Assembly: GCA_012932295.1 (NCBI GenBank)
Contig: JAAONU010000002.1
Coordinates: 33,691,485-33,755,484, forward strand
Direction: 5' to 3'
From: Cyclina sinensis
Taxonomy: Eukaryota; Mollusca; Bivalvia; Venerida; Veneridae
DNA length: 64,000 nt
Below, in pieces: positions 1-11,260 of the stretch. Position numbers and translations under genes: made by a program. The notes beneath the pieces were generated by a model. It was given only the letters and a program-made list of their open reading frames with translations. It did no database searches and was not told the DNA's origin. Position 1 is the stretch's first letter. Each line of letters begins with the position of its first letter.

Positions 1-150
1 ATTGGGGCATTTACCCCCCCCCCCCCCCCCCCACCAGATATGCCATACCATGTGTTGTAAATATTTTTCTGTGTATAATATTGTATTGTAAGCTCTTGTG
101 TTACATGCTGTAACTTGAGTTAATAAAGTGATGTTCTGTTCTGTTCAATT
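1..150 (+). mobile_element. 3' end of a non-LTR retrotransposon or SINE with a (TGTTC)n tail
   Basis: The window opens with a poly-C tract (about 15-32) and then an AT-rich segment ending in AATAAAGTGATGTTCTGTTC. A polyadenylation-like hexamer followed by a short pentanucleotide array is how many mollusc non-LTR elements end. A similar end lies at 24288-24340. No coding sequence is visible in this fragment because the window cuts it off. Confidence 0.4.
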
Positions 151-3100
151 TTCACAAACACCGGATATTTTTTCATTTAAAGAAATTTCTTGTTTATGTT
201 TATATAAATATATTCATATGTTTTATATACGTAATTCGATTAAATATGGATGAACAAATCATTTGTGTGTGTTCCGTCTATTTTTTACGCTCAAGTCGTC
301 TTTCTTCTTTTTCATATCACGACGTGCTATTTTCACACAGCCTTTTTCCAGATTGTTTTTATATTTTTTAATTTTTCATAAAGGGTAGACAACCTTATAC
401 ACATTGTATGAGTTTAGCATCTTTTAACGCTACTGTCATGAATGATATATGCAAGTATCGTCTTATCGACAAAATGATTGCGCAATTTACCGCCTCATAA
501 GACATTTCAATAGCACAAAATATTTTTACGCTGCTTATTTAATCTTGATAAAAAAATAATTGCCGTGAAAATACTAATTCTTTTCTACAAATAATTTTCT
601 ACAACACTAACATACGTAAATATATGTTATAGCTCAACGCTTTATGAACAAAATCGATTAATGGTGGGAGTTTCTGAAATATGTTCATACCATTAATATC
701 ATAACTATATCCGTCAATAGATTTTCATTGATGTTTATTATAGTGATGACAAAGTTAGGCAAACAACTGTAAAGATTCAATATGCACATATTGCTATAAC
801 TCTATATGAATATCCATAATATGTTCAATGCAGTACTGTAGCAAGTTAATATAAATAAAGAAGTGTTTGTTAGAGTATGATTGTTAAACTGACCAAATCG
901 GTATTACCCTATTAGTGTATTGTTATAACAGTGAAATGTGGTTGTTTCATACCATTTTTACAACTGCACTATTTACAAGTATTAGCATTTCCAAAAATGC
1001 TTGAAATCGCCGTTCAGCCATGCATTTCGTCTTATCCATAGATGAATGTATTTCATGTTCTTCATTCATTGATTTGATAATCTTACAACATGCTTTGCAC
1101 TGAAAAGCGAAATTATATTTGATAATTTTCACACAGAAATTATAAAGTAGATGAAATATACATTGTAATTTTTATTGTAGCTGGACTATTTTTGAAAGCG
1201 GACGATCTGGTTTCTTTATGAAAACATCCCAATATCTTTATACATCACGTTAAAATTTGCAGCATTAAAACCTTGTAAATATTGCTTTGTTGTAAACCAG
1301 TCTACGCATAATTAATTGACTATTTGCGTAGTTTTTTAACTTTATTTATTACTAAAAAATGTATACTTAACAAAGGCTAGATACAGTTCTTCAATACCAT
1401 AAGAATATTATATGTACAATTTGAACAGAATAAATTTTAGGTAAAAAATCCGATAACCAAGCATATACAAAACACGGAAAAATCCTGATCAAACTCCTCG
1501 CACCGGTCACGTCACGCTTTGCTACTTTGACTGTACTAATCAGGGGAAGTAACCCCTGCGGGGAGTTTGTATTCTGATTTGAATCGCCCGGAAGCAAGCA
1601 TTTATTTTTTTCTTTAAGTGCAAGTTTTGGAAAAAACAAACAAACCATACTCTTATTTAGACTACATTCTCTAGTTGAAAATGACATGTAGCAAATAATA
1701 TTGCGATTATCCTGTATTTATCCTACACGAGCCTGAAGACTGGTACTGAGATCGTACATTGATGGTATTTTTCAGTTGTAAGAATAAGTTACCCGACAAA
1801 CATGGCGGTTGGGCGAGTCCATTTACGCATCCCTTGCTGAAGAATTTTGACGTCCATTTTGTTATCATGTGATATGAAATGCTTTGCTTTGATTGGCTAA
1901 AGGCAGGCGGTGTACAGGCAAAACTGTTCAAATCTTGTTAATTGTATATATCGCCGTCCAGGAACGGCGATAATAATGTAACAGCCGTCCGTAGATTTCA
2001 TAGCTAAAGCTTACGTACATCTTCACATTCATTCATTCATTCATTCATTCATCCATTCATTCATAAGTCCGTTCGTTCTTTCTTTCTTTCGTTCTTTCTT
2101 TCCTCCGTTCCTTCTTCCTTCCTTCATTCGTTCGTTCGTTTCTTCCTTCCTTCGTTCCTTCCTTCATTTATTCGTTCATTAGATCCTTCTTTCCTTCATT
2201 TGAATACACATTTGAATGCCATATTTAAAACAAGAAGTACATTTTCGAATACACTTTGAATGTCCATTTAACAACTTACAGCAATCTTCACTTCAAAGGT
2301 TTATATCTATTGGGTGTTTTTATTTTCTCAGTCTGTTTTTGTACTTTCCGAAAATGATTGTATCTATATACTACCGACATGCTTTTTGGCAAGTGGTCAT
2401 TGGTCAATTTTAAACGCCAAAAAGCTGTTAAAGACATACACTGAATTTGAATAAAAGATATTATATTAAAAGATGCTTATGTAAATGATTTTTAATAACT
2501 TTTGGGGCGCCAGAACATGGTTTTAGGTACATCGTTTAACGGTGTAAATGTTAGAAAATATGAATGTGAAATTATTTGCACAATAAAATTGTTTGTATAA
2601 ATGATATATTTTAACTGTATACAAATAATTATGATGCATTAAACTTTTATTACACCATCACATCCTGACTTTGAGATGAATTCAAAACTGATTAAGTTGG
2701 TTGGTCAAAGGGATTATTAGAAAATGGTGGTAATTAGGCATAAAGTCTCGCATTGATTCACCAAGTTATACGCCTATGTACAAAAATGGAAACGCGGTTT
2801 CAACGACTTTCTAATTATTTTTCAAAAAACTACGTTTAATATCTTTCCAACATCATATGAAGTAGGTTGGGTAAAAGGATACCAAGTTTTGTTATATCAT
2901 TACAGAATGATGTTTTTTTATTATTGTAAGAGCACTTGTTTTGTTATTTCTATCTGCACCCATGAAGTATCTGTATGACGTCTGTCGCTGCTCCTAACCA
3001 AGATTTATGAAATTAATAACTGGAATGCATTAGGGTAAAACCTCAAAACGTACTTACTTATCGGAGAAATTTAAGATATTTGAAAGAGATAAATAACCCC

Positions 3101-4140
3101 GCCTGTCGTAAATTAGCCTTTTGTAATGTGCTTATTTCATAGAAGACTGAACTCATTCTACGCCCTTGTAAGGAAGAATTCAATTGGCTGAGTCCTCTTA
3201 CCGTCAGGAGTCCCTCCTACTTTTTTTGTGACGCACGAAATTCGCAATTTCTTGTAATTCTTACATAGATAAATCATTATTTCGACCAGTTTAGGAAAGT
3301 ATATAAACTGCGACTAATAGATATAAATAAAGTTTTAAATATTTCTATGTTATATATATTTTTGAAAATGACATGAAACCTGATGTGGATTGTGGAACAA
3401 AATAGTGCAAAGTCTGTTGTAACTGGAATTACAATTATATAAAGAATAAAGTAAAACAGGTAAGAAATAATGAAAACATCACTTATAATAAGTACTTATG
3501 AACTGCGTTTAGGCGAAACTAGTTACTGAGAAACTTGCTGCAGTGTTCTAGTTGTGGAACTTCAGGTGAATGATCCAATATGTCACCTATGAATCAAACA
3601 AAATTGAGCTTCAAAGCTGCCAATTTGGTGCAGCTATATTTACTCATCAAGCTTTGCAAATGGACGAAATGGTTTTTGAATATTCAGTAGATTGAAACTT
3701 ACCTGAAACCAAAGCGGCGTATGACGCAATTAGAATACATTCACTAATAATACAGGAAATGCGCTTGTTTTCAACACACTGGACTGACAAATTCTACCCA
3801 ACGAAGGCACCAGCAATAAAGAGTGGTTTTTAAATTCTTAAGGATTTAATTTTTGAAATTAGACGCAATTTAAACACCACTTTTAACATTAAACAACAAC
3901 AATTTCATCTCGCTTTTTTATTACACTCTATTTTTCCATGAATGAATGTTTAAATGTTTTCTCCAGGTAAAAAAAATCGAATAAGAGTCTCAGTGCTTCA
4001 AGCAAGGTCTGTCACAACACCCTATAAAACAGGCGATCCTTACTGGCTGTTTAACACACGAGTGGATCTAGCATCGGTAGTGTCTCGAGGTAAGTTGAGA
4101 TTGAAATGTTTCAAGCATCATAGTGAATGTTTCTAGATAG
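151..4140. other. Intergenic, AT-rich; no supportable gene
   Basis: Open frames here are short (under 100 codons), lack recognisable motifs and are not joined by good splice sites. The only structured sequence is a CATT/CTTT/CGTT-type tetranucleotide array at about 2025-2190. The rest is unique-looking AT-rich DNA. Confidence 0.6.
2025..2190. repeat. Tetranucleotide microsatellite (ATTC/TTCT/TTCG)
   Basis: An imperfect run of CATT, TTCT, CGTT and TTCC tetramers. It has the same composition as the larger array at 37990-38425. Confidence 0.85.
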
Positions 4141-4164
4141 ATGAATCTTAGTTGTGGGAGCTTT

Positions 4165-4405
4165 ACTCGAAGAGAAGACCAGTTGTCCGGTGGTAGCGTA
4201 CGAGACCTAAAACCAAGGAGTCACAAGTATGACCCTCTCTCCTCCATTGTCTTTCGAGAAAGCCGAGTTTCAAGGTATCGATGTTATACATGCAGAATGA
4301 AAAAGAAACAGGAGTGTCTCTATAATGGGGGTGATTTTTTTTAATCTTTTTACGATTTTACTATTCCTGTAAATATCAAAATTCTTTCAGGGGTGTCCGT
4401 CATAT
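4165..4405 (+). mobile_element. tRNA-derived SINE, degraded copy
   Basis: It carries the landmarks of the better-preserved copy at 15390-15686: a tRNA-like head (CCGGTGGTAGCG, then a box-B-like AAGTATGACCC), the middle GTCTTTCGAGAAAGCCGAG, the segment equivalent to GTATCAGTGCTATACA, AGGAGTGTCTCT, and a 3' part with CAGGGGTGTCCGTCAT. Many substitutions indicate an old insertion. Confidence 0.6.
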
Positions 4406-4524
4406 TTTGATATTTGTTGATGTCAGTTTTGATATTTGTTGTGTAGCATTGTCTAGAGGACTTCTACCATGTTGGTTCAAATCGTGACACAGGGGTCAAT
4501 ATTGGCCCACCCTAGGGCTTATAT

Positions 4525-4690
4525 ATAGTTAGTTACACAGGAACATTTTCTAAAACCGGGTAGGTACTAAAAAGTTCTCTTTTTGCCTCTTTCTGTTTTT
4601 CTGGGATGAGTAGTAGGTACTTGCATTGTTTTTGCTTTTTTGGACGGGTAGGTACTTGCAAGCCCGTTTCCGATAAATAAAATATTAAAA
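4525..4690. repeat. Interspersed repeat, family shared with 5829-6175 (copy 1)
   Basis: It begins TAGTTAGTTACACAGGAACA, contains GTTCTCTTTTTGCC and TTTTTCTGGGATGAGTAG, and ends near CGTTTCCGATAAATAA. The same ordered blocks recur about 1.3 kb downstream. Copy 1 lacks roughly 150 bp present in copy 2. Class unknown; MITE or SINE derivative. Confidence 0.65.
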
Positions 4691-5237
4691 ATAATAATAA
4701 TAAAATTAAATATTGGCAATCGCTGTCGACTACTTTTCAGCTCGAACTTGTGCTTCAGGTATGTTCCCTCGTTTCCTCTTTCCAGCCTAAAATTCTGTTT
4801 GATTCGATCAGTTAAATAGCTGCAGAAAATGATTTTGGGTCCATAGTACATATACTTACGCAACATAAGCATACATCCGACGTACGTTGTTCAGAAACAA
4901 TACACCATATTCCATAGTTTCAAGTTCATAAATGTATGATTGAGACGTCTGCTTTACCACACATTGTTTAAGGATGAAATAAAGACATACAATTTCATCC
5001 GTTTCCATGAGTGTGTAGACTAGTAAAGCAAAAGATGATACAGAGGTGGTGCTTGTGTCTTCCTTATACACGGCTGAATGATGGCCGCCAGCATTCATAT
5101 CAGCTATCTTTCCTCCTTTTCTTAATTTTCGTTCAATACCGTCGAATTAATTATTTTCGCATTTCTTTAACTCGCTGCAGAAAACTTTAGTTATTTATAG
5201 TTGTGGGCGATAGTGCAAGATGCAGAAATCATAACAT

Positions 5238-5296
5238 TCAAGAGACACTCCTGGTTCTTTTTCTTGATTAGTGTATAGCACCGATACATTGAGCCT
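5238..5296 (-). mobile_element. SINE fragment, reverse orientation
   Basis: The reverse complement reads through the SINE body blocks (TCGGTGCTATACACTAATCA, AAGAACCAGGAGTGTCTC). Both the tRNA head and the 3' tail are absent. Confidence 0.55.
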
Positions 5297-5299
5297 CCT

Positions 5300-5515
5300 C
5301 CTCTTTAACCAATTTAACCCAATGGATTATGCCAATCTGTTAGTTGGACGAGTCCATTTTCAACTAAAGGGTTTTTGGCATAAATTTTCAATTTCATTCT
5401 ATTTTGGGAAGAAAGTCTTTTATGCAAACAGTGTAGACCCTGATCAGACGTTGCATGTTGTGGCGTTTGCACTGTTTGGCTAATTTTGTGGATGCTAGGC
5501 ATTAATGGGTAAAGT
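5300..5515 (-). repeat. Bivalve interspersed repeat, reverse copy (family of 35190-35400)
   Basis: It shares with the segment in NHEJ1 intron 1, in opposite orientation, the blocks around GGACGAGTCCATTTT, AACAGTGTAGACCCTGATCA and GGCATTAATGGGTAAAG. No protein is encoded. This is probably a non-autonomous DNA element; termini are uncertain. Confidence 0.5.
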
Positions 5516-5828
5516 CTCATCCGAATGACAATTAGAAGAGTTAGAATGAAACTCGTATGTGCTCCGCGTGGTGTCCACTTCTAATAAACTGTACTAAATA
5601 TAGCTCGCAGAAGTATAACTGTGAGACGCTTGTATCGAGTCGTCGGTTTCTGGTGGAATAAACAGTTTGATCACAAGCGAGTAAGTAAGAAAAACAGCAA
5701 AGCTATGGGCACTCGTTGTTGGCTCTTGGCAAAAAAAAGACAAAAATAAGAGCATAAACTGAGTCGGTCACATTTGTTTGTATTTGTGGCGGCCAGTTCA
5801 TCTGCCTAGGCATATGAACTAATGCGTC

Positions 5829-6175
5829 CAGTTAGTTACATAGGAACATTTTTGAAATCTTCTCTAAAACCGCTTGACACAGAGCTTTGTTATTTGATGT
5901 AGATGTGTCATCTTTTAGTAGAATTTTTACCAAGATTCAATATTTACTGACATGGGATGGGAAGTTACTCCCCCCCCCCCCCCCCCCCCCCCCGACGCGA
6001 AATTAAAAAACAACAACAATTCTTTACTTTTTTGGGGTAGGTATTAAAAAAAGTTCTCTTTTTGCTTCTTTCTCTTTTTCTGGGATGAGTAGGTACTTGT
6101 TTTTTTTTTTTTCTTATTTTGCTATTTTTGGATTGGTAGGTACTTGCAAGCTCGTTTCCGATAAATAACACAGAC
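5829..6175. repeat. Interspersed repeat, family shared with 4525-4690 (copy 2)
   Basis: It starts CAGTTAGTTACATAGGAACA and ends CGTTTCCGATAAATAACA, with a poly-C run (about 5971-5993) and a poly-T run inside. The poly-C run is absent from copy 1. After it comes GACGGGCGTTGGTGCC and a GC-richer scrap that may belong to another repeat. Confidence 0.6.
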
Positions 6176-6784
6176 GGGCGTTGGTGCCACTCCGCGGTGC
6201 TCTTGTTTAAGTCTATATACTAGCTAAAGACCATTGTCATGATCTAGGACTGTGCAGCGAAAAAACTACTAAATGTTCAAGTATTTCTCTTAGCTTAAAT
6301 ATATCTGCACGGCACGGTGCATACATGTTTTTATCTCATTTATTCTGATTTGCACTATTACACAGTGATTATACAAATTACGTATTTGCAAATTAAACAA
6401 ACAGCAGTTAATATAATTATGAATATTTGCAAGGTTATCAGAATTTAAGCTAAACAATTACAGCAAAATGCAGCTGTATCTGAACCCCCTTTCCCCCTCC
6501 CCCGCCAAAAAAAAATAAAATAAATCAAATAATAGCTTTTATGTAACAGCTGCACTCAATGTTAATTAGTCTTCAACTGTTCTTCAAAATATTAATTAAA
6601 GAAATAATTTATACTACATCTACTACTACTAATAGAAACTACGGTGTGGAAAAAATTGTAGGTCAGTTGCCATCTCTTTATGGACTGGGTAAACTTACAG
6701 TTTTATGTTCGTTTTACTTCACAGGCATTTTTGCAAGTTGGTGCCTCAGAGGTATTTCGCTGCTTTACCACATATTACACGTAT

Positions 6785-8330
6785 TTCGCGAGTTCTTTTC
6801 TAGATCTTCGAAAAGCATTTAATTTGGTAGATCACAAGATATTAATTATTACATAAACTTAAACTATATCATTTCTCAGATATCTCGATTAAATTATTTG
6901 AACCATATTTATCAAACAGATACCAAGTCGTAAAGATTGGCAGCAATACTTCTAAGCTCCTACCTATAATCTCTGGAGTTCCTCAAGGCTCAGTATTTGG
7001 TCCCTTGCTTTTTCTTTTATACATAAATGACCTGCCATTTAAACAGCAATAACATTGACTTACACGCAGATGACTCAACTCTCTATAAGTCAGATTATGA
7101 CTTGGTTGTTATCAATGAAAATCTCCAAAAGGCCTTAACAGTATTTTGTCATTGTGCTATTTAAATAATATATGTCTTTTCACTCTACCAAAACAAAATG
7201 CATGTTATTAGGCAGTACGCACAAACTAAAAAATAGTTCTGAACTACACCTTAATATAAATGATATACAGATTGCAAACGTTTCTGACCACAAACTCTTG
7301 GGCGTTTACATCGATAAAACATTAAATTGGAAAACGTAAGTAAACAAATATTTCGAAAAATTAAACCGCAAACTATCTTTTAAAGAAAATCATATATTAT
7401 TTGAAATGAAACAGATGTTGAGCAATGTTTTTATTATCTCGAAATTTGACTACTGCTGCGCAGTTTGGGGAAAAAGAAGTCAGTCTACAATAAGTAACAT
7501 AAGAAAGTTTCAAAAACGAGCTGCGAGAATTATACTGCAGAAAACAATAAAGACGCCATCCAAAGATCTGTTTAGTCAGTTAAAATGGATGCTTTTCATA
7601 TCGAGATGTAAATATCACACTGCAGTATTAGTTTTTTTAAATATTTGAATGAGCTAGCCCAATGTTACCTGTCTGAATCTTTAACATTCTCGCAGAAACT
7701 GAATTATGGACTCAGGTCATCATTACGAAATGATCTTGTAATACCAAAATTCAAGGCAAATTATTACAAAGACTCGTTTACGTACTATAGTGCTCAAATT
7801 TGGAATGATATTCCTACCTTTATTCGTTGGGCTCCAACTCATAGCTCATTTAAATACAGATACAAGCAGCATTTATTGCAATCAGCAATATTAGATGACA
7901 AATAAGATGTTTGATATTACCATGTTCATGTATATTTGCGTGAATGAAATGATATATTATGAATGTGCATTACTAAATTATTGCATTTTGCTGATACAAC
8001 TTTGCTGTACATATTGGTTTGGGTTTAAGCGGGAAAGGTCTATTGTTAATTGATATTACATAATGAATATAATTTTGAGTGTCTGTCTATGTGTATTTTG
8101 TATGTGTGAAGCTTAAATACATAATTAACATGTATCATATTCTATGTTTAAAGTATTGTTTAAGAAGGCCAAGAATCGTTAAAAAGAAGTAGCGGGTTTA
8201 AATCCCGTCAGCGAAATGTGGTCGTCATATTAAGTTTTCTCCGTTCGGTGCATAATACACGGTACAATTGAATTAAAAGTAATGTATTTAAAAGTAATGG
8301 ATGTAAACTAACTAACTAACTAAAAATATA
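6785..8330 (+). pseudogene. Decayed non-LTR retrotransposon reverse transcriptase with 3' UTR
   Basis: Frame-shifted pieces of a reverse transcriptase can be read in order: LRKAFNLVDHKIL (about 6801-6840; the family usually has LKKAFDTVDH), [13 protein letters not shown] followed by YINDLP (6974-7037), the catalytic-type ADDS (7065-7076), LLGVYIDKTLNWK (about 7295-7335), then longer open pieces with FDYCCAVWG (7442-7468), FQKRAARII and YYSAQIWNDIP (7786-7814). These are the thumb and C-terminal hallmarks of CR1/Jockey-like RTs. At least two frameshifts and internal stops make it non-functional. The 3' part is AT-rich and ends in a (TAAC)n/(AAAT)n tail near 8305-8345. No endonuclease domain is seen upstream, so the copy is 5' truncated. 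Confidence 0.85.
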
Positions 8331-8345
8331 AATAAATAAATAAAA

Positions 8346-9115
8346 TAGGTTTAAAATGTTAAATGTTTTATAATATGTGCTATTTTTATGTTCATGATAC
8401 GTTGTGTTCAACGCATCCCGATTGAGACTTATCACTGTAGAAGCGCTCATTTAAAGCAATATGCGCCAGTATCACTTTTAATCAAGAAGTTATGTAATTT
8501 CATCAAACCACTCTGTAGCGTTTCTTCATATTCGTCTTGTTCAACAAGATGTTTGCAACCAGTAGACATGTATACGATATATTGAAATGTTTCTAGTTGC
8601 CGAACATTGACAACAAATTCATAAATGTTTGAAAGTATAGTTTGAATGTTTCCAACTTTCAACTAAAGCAAAAGTTATCGATTGCAAAATTCTTACCTAT
8701 ATGAAGTTGTTTTTACGACATTACAGAAGTAAAGATAATTTTTGAAAATTCATAGCTATAGTATCATGAATGTCATACCAATTAACATGTTGATTTTTAT
8801 GGCTTTTTTTATTTTTTCATATCTTTTTTCAAATTATAAATTTCACATTTCTTCTTTCGGCTGACCGGATCACACCCAACTAATGACTTTACCAAATTTA
8901 CTAAATCGCCCATCAAGCGTTACTGCGTTTTTTGAATTAAATTCCGTGTATTTTAACCAAGCAAATGGGCAAATCGCCCTTGGCTTTCTCAGAAATTTTC
9001 TTGAAATTATATAAAGACTAAACTGAAATTTGAAAATCTGAATATTTTGTGAAGAAAGCTACACAAAATATGACGCACATTACAAAGAAATGTAATATTC
9101 TCATTTCAATATAAA
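8346..9115. other. Intergenic; nothing recognised
   Basis: AT-rich sequence without convincing open frames, splice-joined exons or clear repeats, up to the CT array at 9121. Confidence 0.5.
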
Positions 9116-9117
9116 AC

Positions 9118-9120
<3 letters not shown>

Positions 9121-9174
<54 letters not shown>
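9121..9174. repeat. (CT)n microsatellite
   Basis: About 26 uninterrupted CT dinucleotides. Confidence 0.95.
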
Positions 9175-9176
<2 letters not shown>

Positions 9177-9260
9177 AACATGACATTGCCGGTAGACGAC
9201 AATTAGAAGACAAGACAAAATGGCTGTCGTTATGTAGAATCTTGGTTATAAGTATATACA

Positions 9261-9882
9261 TAATAAAACGTCTTTAGATTTAAAACGGGTTATAAAATTC
9301 ACATAACAAGCCGGTTCTGCAACGAAAATAAATCACCATGGTACAAATAAAAAGTAAAGGTTCGAGTATAATATTCTCAGTTAAAGCCTAACGCATTGTC
9401 TTTATGTCTTTATTTTAACGATAGTTTTTAAAAGTATTATATTCGAGCACAGTAAACAGATCACCTTGTTGCACTCCAAGATCTGTATCTAAATTATGAC
9501 AGAATATATTCACATGATTAAACATAGTACTCTTGTCTATTACGTTAAATTGCTTATTTTGTAGCTATCCAATTACAAGCTTATCTGGTTCGATTGATTG
9601 CACACATAATGTGTCTTAAACTCTTAAGTGTCAAAAGCTTTTAGAATACCAAAAACCACGTATTTTTAGTGTTTCCCCCACCCAATAAATTCAAATGTTT
9701 TGAATACTCATGATAGATTGGCAGAATGTGGAAACACTTTTTTCCTCAGTGGTTGACTGATCACCTAGAGAATCAATTTAAGCATCACATTATACTAGTA
9801 CCTTTTCTTTTTATTTGTACCATGGTGATTTATTTTCGTTGCAGAACCAGTTTATGTGAATTAATCTAAAGACCTTTTATTA
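9261..9882. mobile_element. Foldback / MITE-like element with about 95-bp inverted arms
   Basis: The left arm (about 9261-9356) and right arm (about 9786-9882) are imperfect reverse complements. Both contain AAATAAATCACCATGGTACA or its complement, the GGTTCTGCAACGAAAA block and the GTCTTTAGAT block. The roughly 430-bp interior is AT-rich and non-coding. No clear target-site duplication could be fixed by eye. Confidence 0.75.
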
Positions 9883-10371
9883 AAATATTTCTTTAAAATA
9901 TTCTAGATTTTAATCATTCGTTTGGCTTATTTTTCATATTAAGTGAAATATTTTAAAGTAATAAGGACCACACCTATGATACCTTCAAGAAATTAATTAT
10001 TTAAGTCACACCGTAAACAATCTGAAAAAGCTAGTGATACCCCTAATTAAAACTATTTTACTTTGTTTTTGTTCTCAAGATTTTCCCCCTTATCATTCTA
10101 GTGTGTCTCGTCTAACTCTTCTTTCGTCTAAGTGCATTTTTGCTTCACTCATTATAATTTTACATATAAAAACAGAAGACAACAATATTTAAAAAATGTT
10201 ATTTCTGTTGACGTAATTAATCGTACAAATAAAAGATTGTTTAATCTTAAGTGTTATATTTTATGTACCAACTATTCGCACGCTTCTCCGTCTCATGTTA
10301 ATTACAACTCAAACAAAACACGTCTGTAAAGTGAATCATTTAAGTTAAAATGATTGTGTGAATCTTCAAAA

Positions 10372-10660
10372 GAGGTAGATCAGTGGTCAAGTGGACGCAC
10401 ACAGGACTTGTAATTCTGGCGTCGCGAGTTCGAGTCCTGATTGTCCATAAACATACTACGTGTAGTTTGTCTACAGGTTTAGAATTAAAGGTCCCACGTA
10501 TCGGTGCTATACACCGAACATGCAAAAGAACAATGTGTGTCTCTGAAATGAGATCCTTGAACTCTATCCCACAAGGAAAATATATTTTTTTCTCCGGGTT
10601 CGGTCATATGGGGGACTGTTACTGACGATAAATAAAGTTGATAACTTGATTATTATAAAA
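10372..10660 (+). mobile_element. tRNA-derived SINE, full-length copy
   Basis: tRNA head with box A (GATCAGTGGTCAAGTGGACG) and box B (CGAGTTCGAGTCCTG), then the family body AAAGGTCCCACGTATCGG, GCAAAAGAACAATGTGTGTC, TTCGGTCATATGGGGGACTG and the tail ACTGACGATAAATAAAGTTG. Both Pol III boxes are well kept. Confidence 0.8.
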
Positions 10661-11260
10661 GGGGCTGGCTTGAAACTTAAATAAAGATATGTGTAAGAAG
10701 TAGAAGTGCAGTAGAAGTAGAAGTGCAGTGTGCAAGTAATATATCTCTGTCAGGTCACATTTTTTATTGATCTCCCCTCTTAAAACATATTAGATATATA
10801 GATATTTTACGGTATATTGATAAGAGTCTTTTAGTGTCGTTTCTACACAGTTGTAAAAATATTCTTGCTGAATTTGATGATTTCCAAATATTTGTGCAGT
10901 GCCATGTGAAATGTCTGACATCATCATTTCGCAGCCTAGGCTGACGGGCGTGTAGTGAATCTGTTCTGCGATGCTTTTTTCTTGTTCCACCATGGTTTTC
11001 GCGTGCTGTGGTTATGCACATCATTATTAGTAGTAAGAATATTTTTGTGCTATTCATGCTGATTGATTTTGGATAGAAAAAAATATAACTAAAAGAAAAG
11101 CACAGTTGAATTTCTTTATTAATTACTTTGCGAAAATTTTGTCTCTGCAAGATTGTCGTCTTTCCATATTTCATTTAAAATGTACAGTCTCACGAATATG
11201 GTTTTGAAAGAACATACTTAAGTTTTTTGCTTTTATATTTCCAGGGTTTCTCTGAACGTT

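Noticed and set aside
2216..2413. 65-codon open frame after the tetranucleotide array
   Set aside because: No motif, no splice partners, and typical of chance frames in AT-rich DNA.
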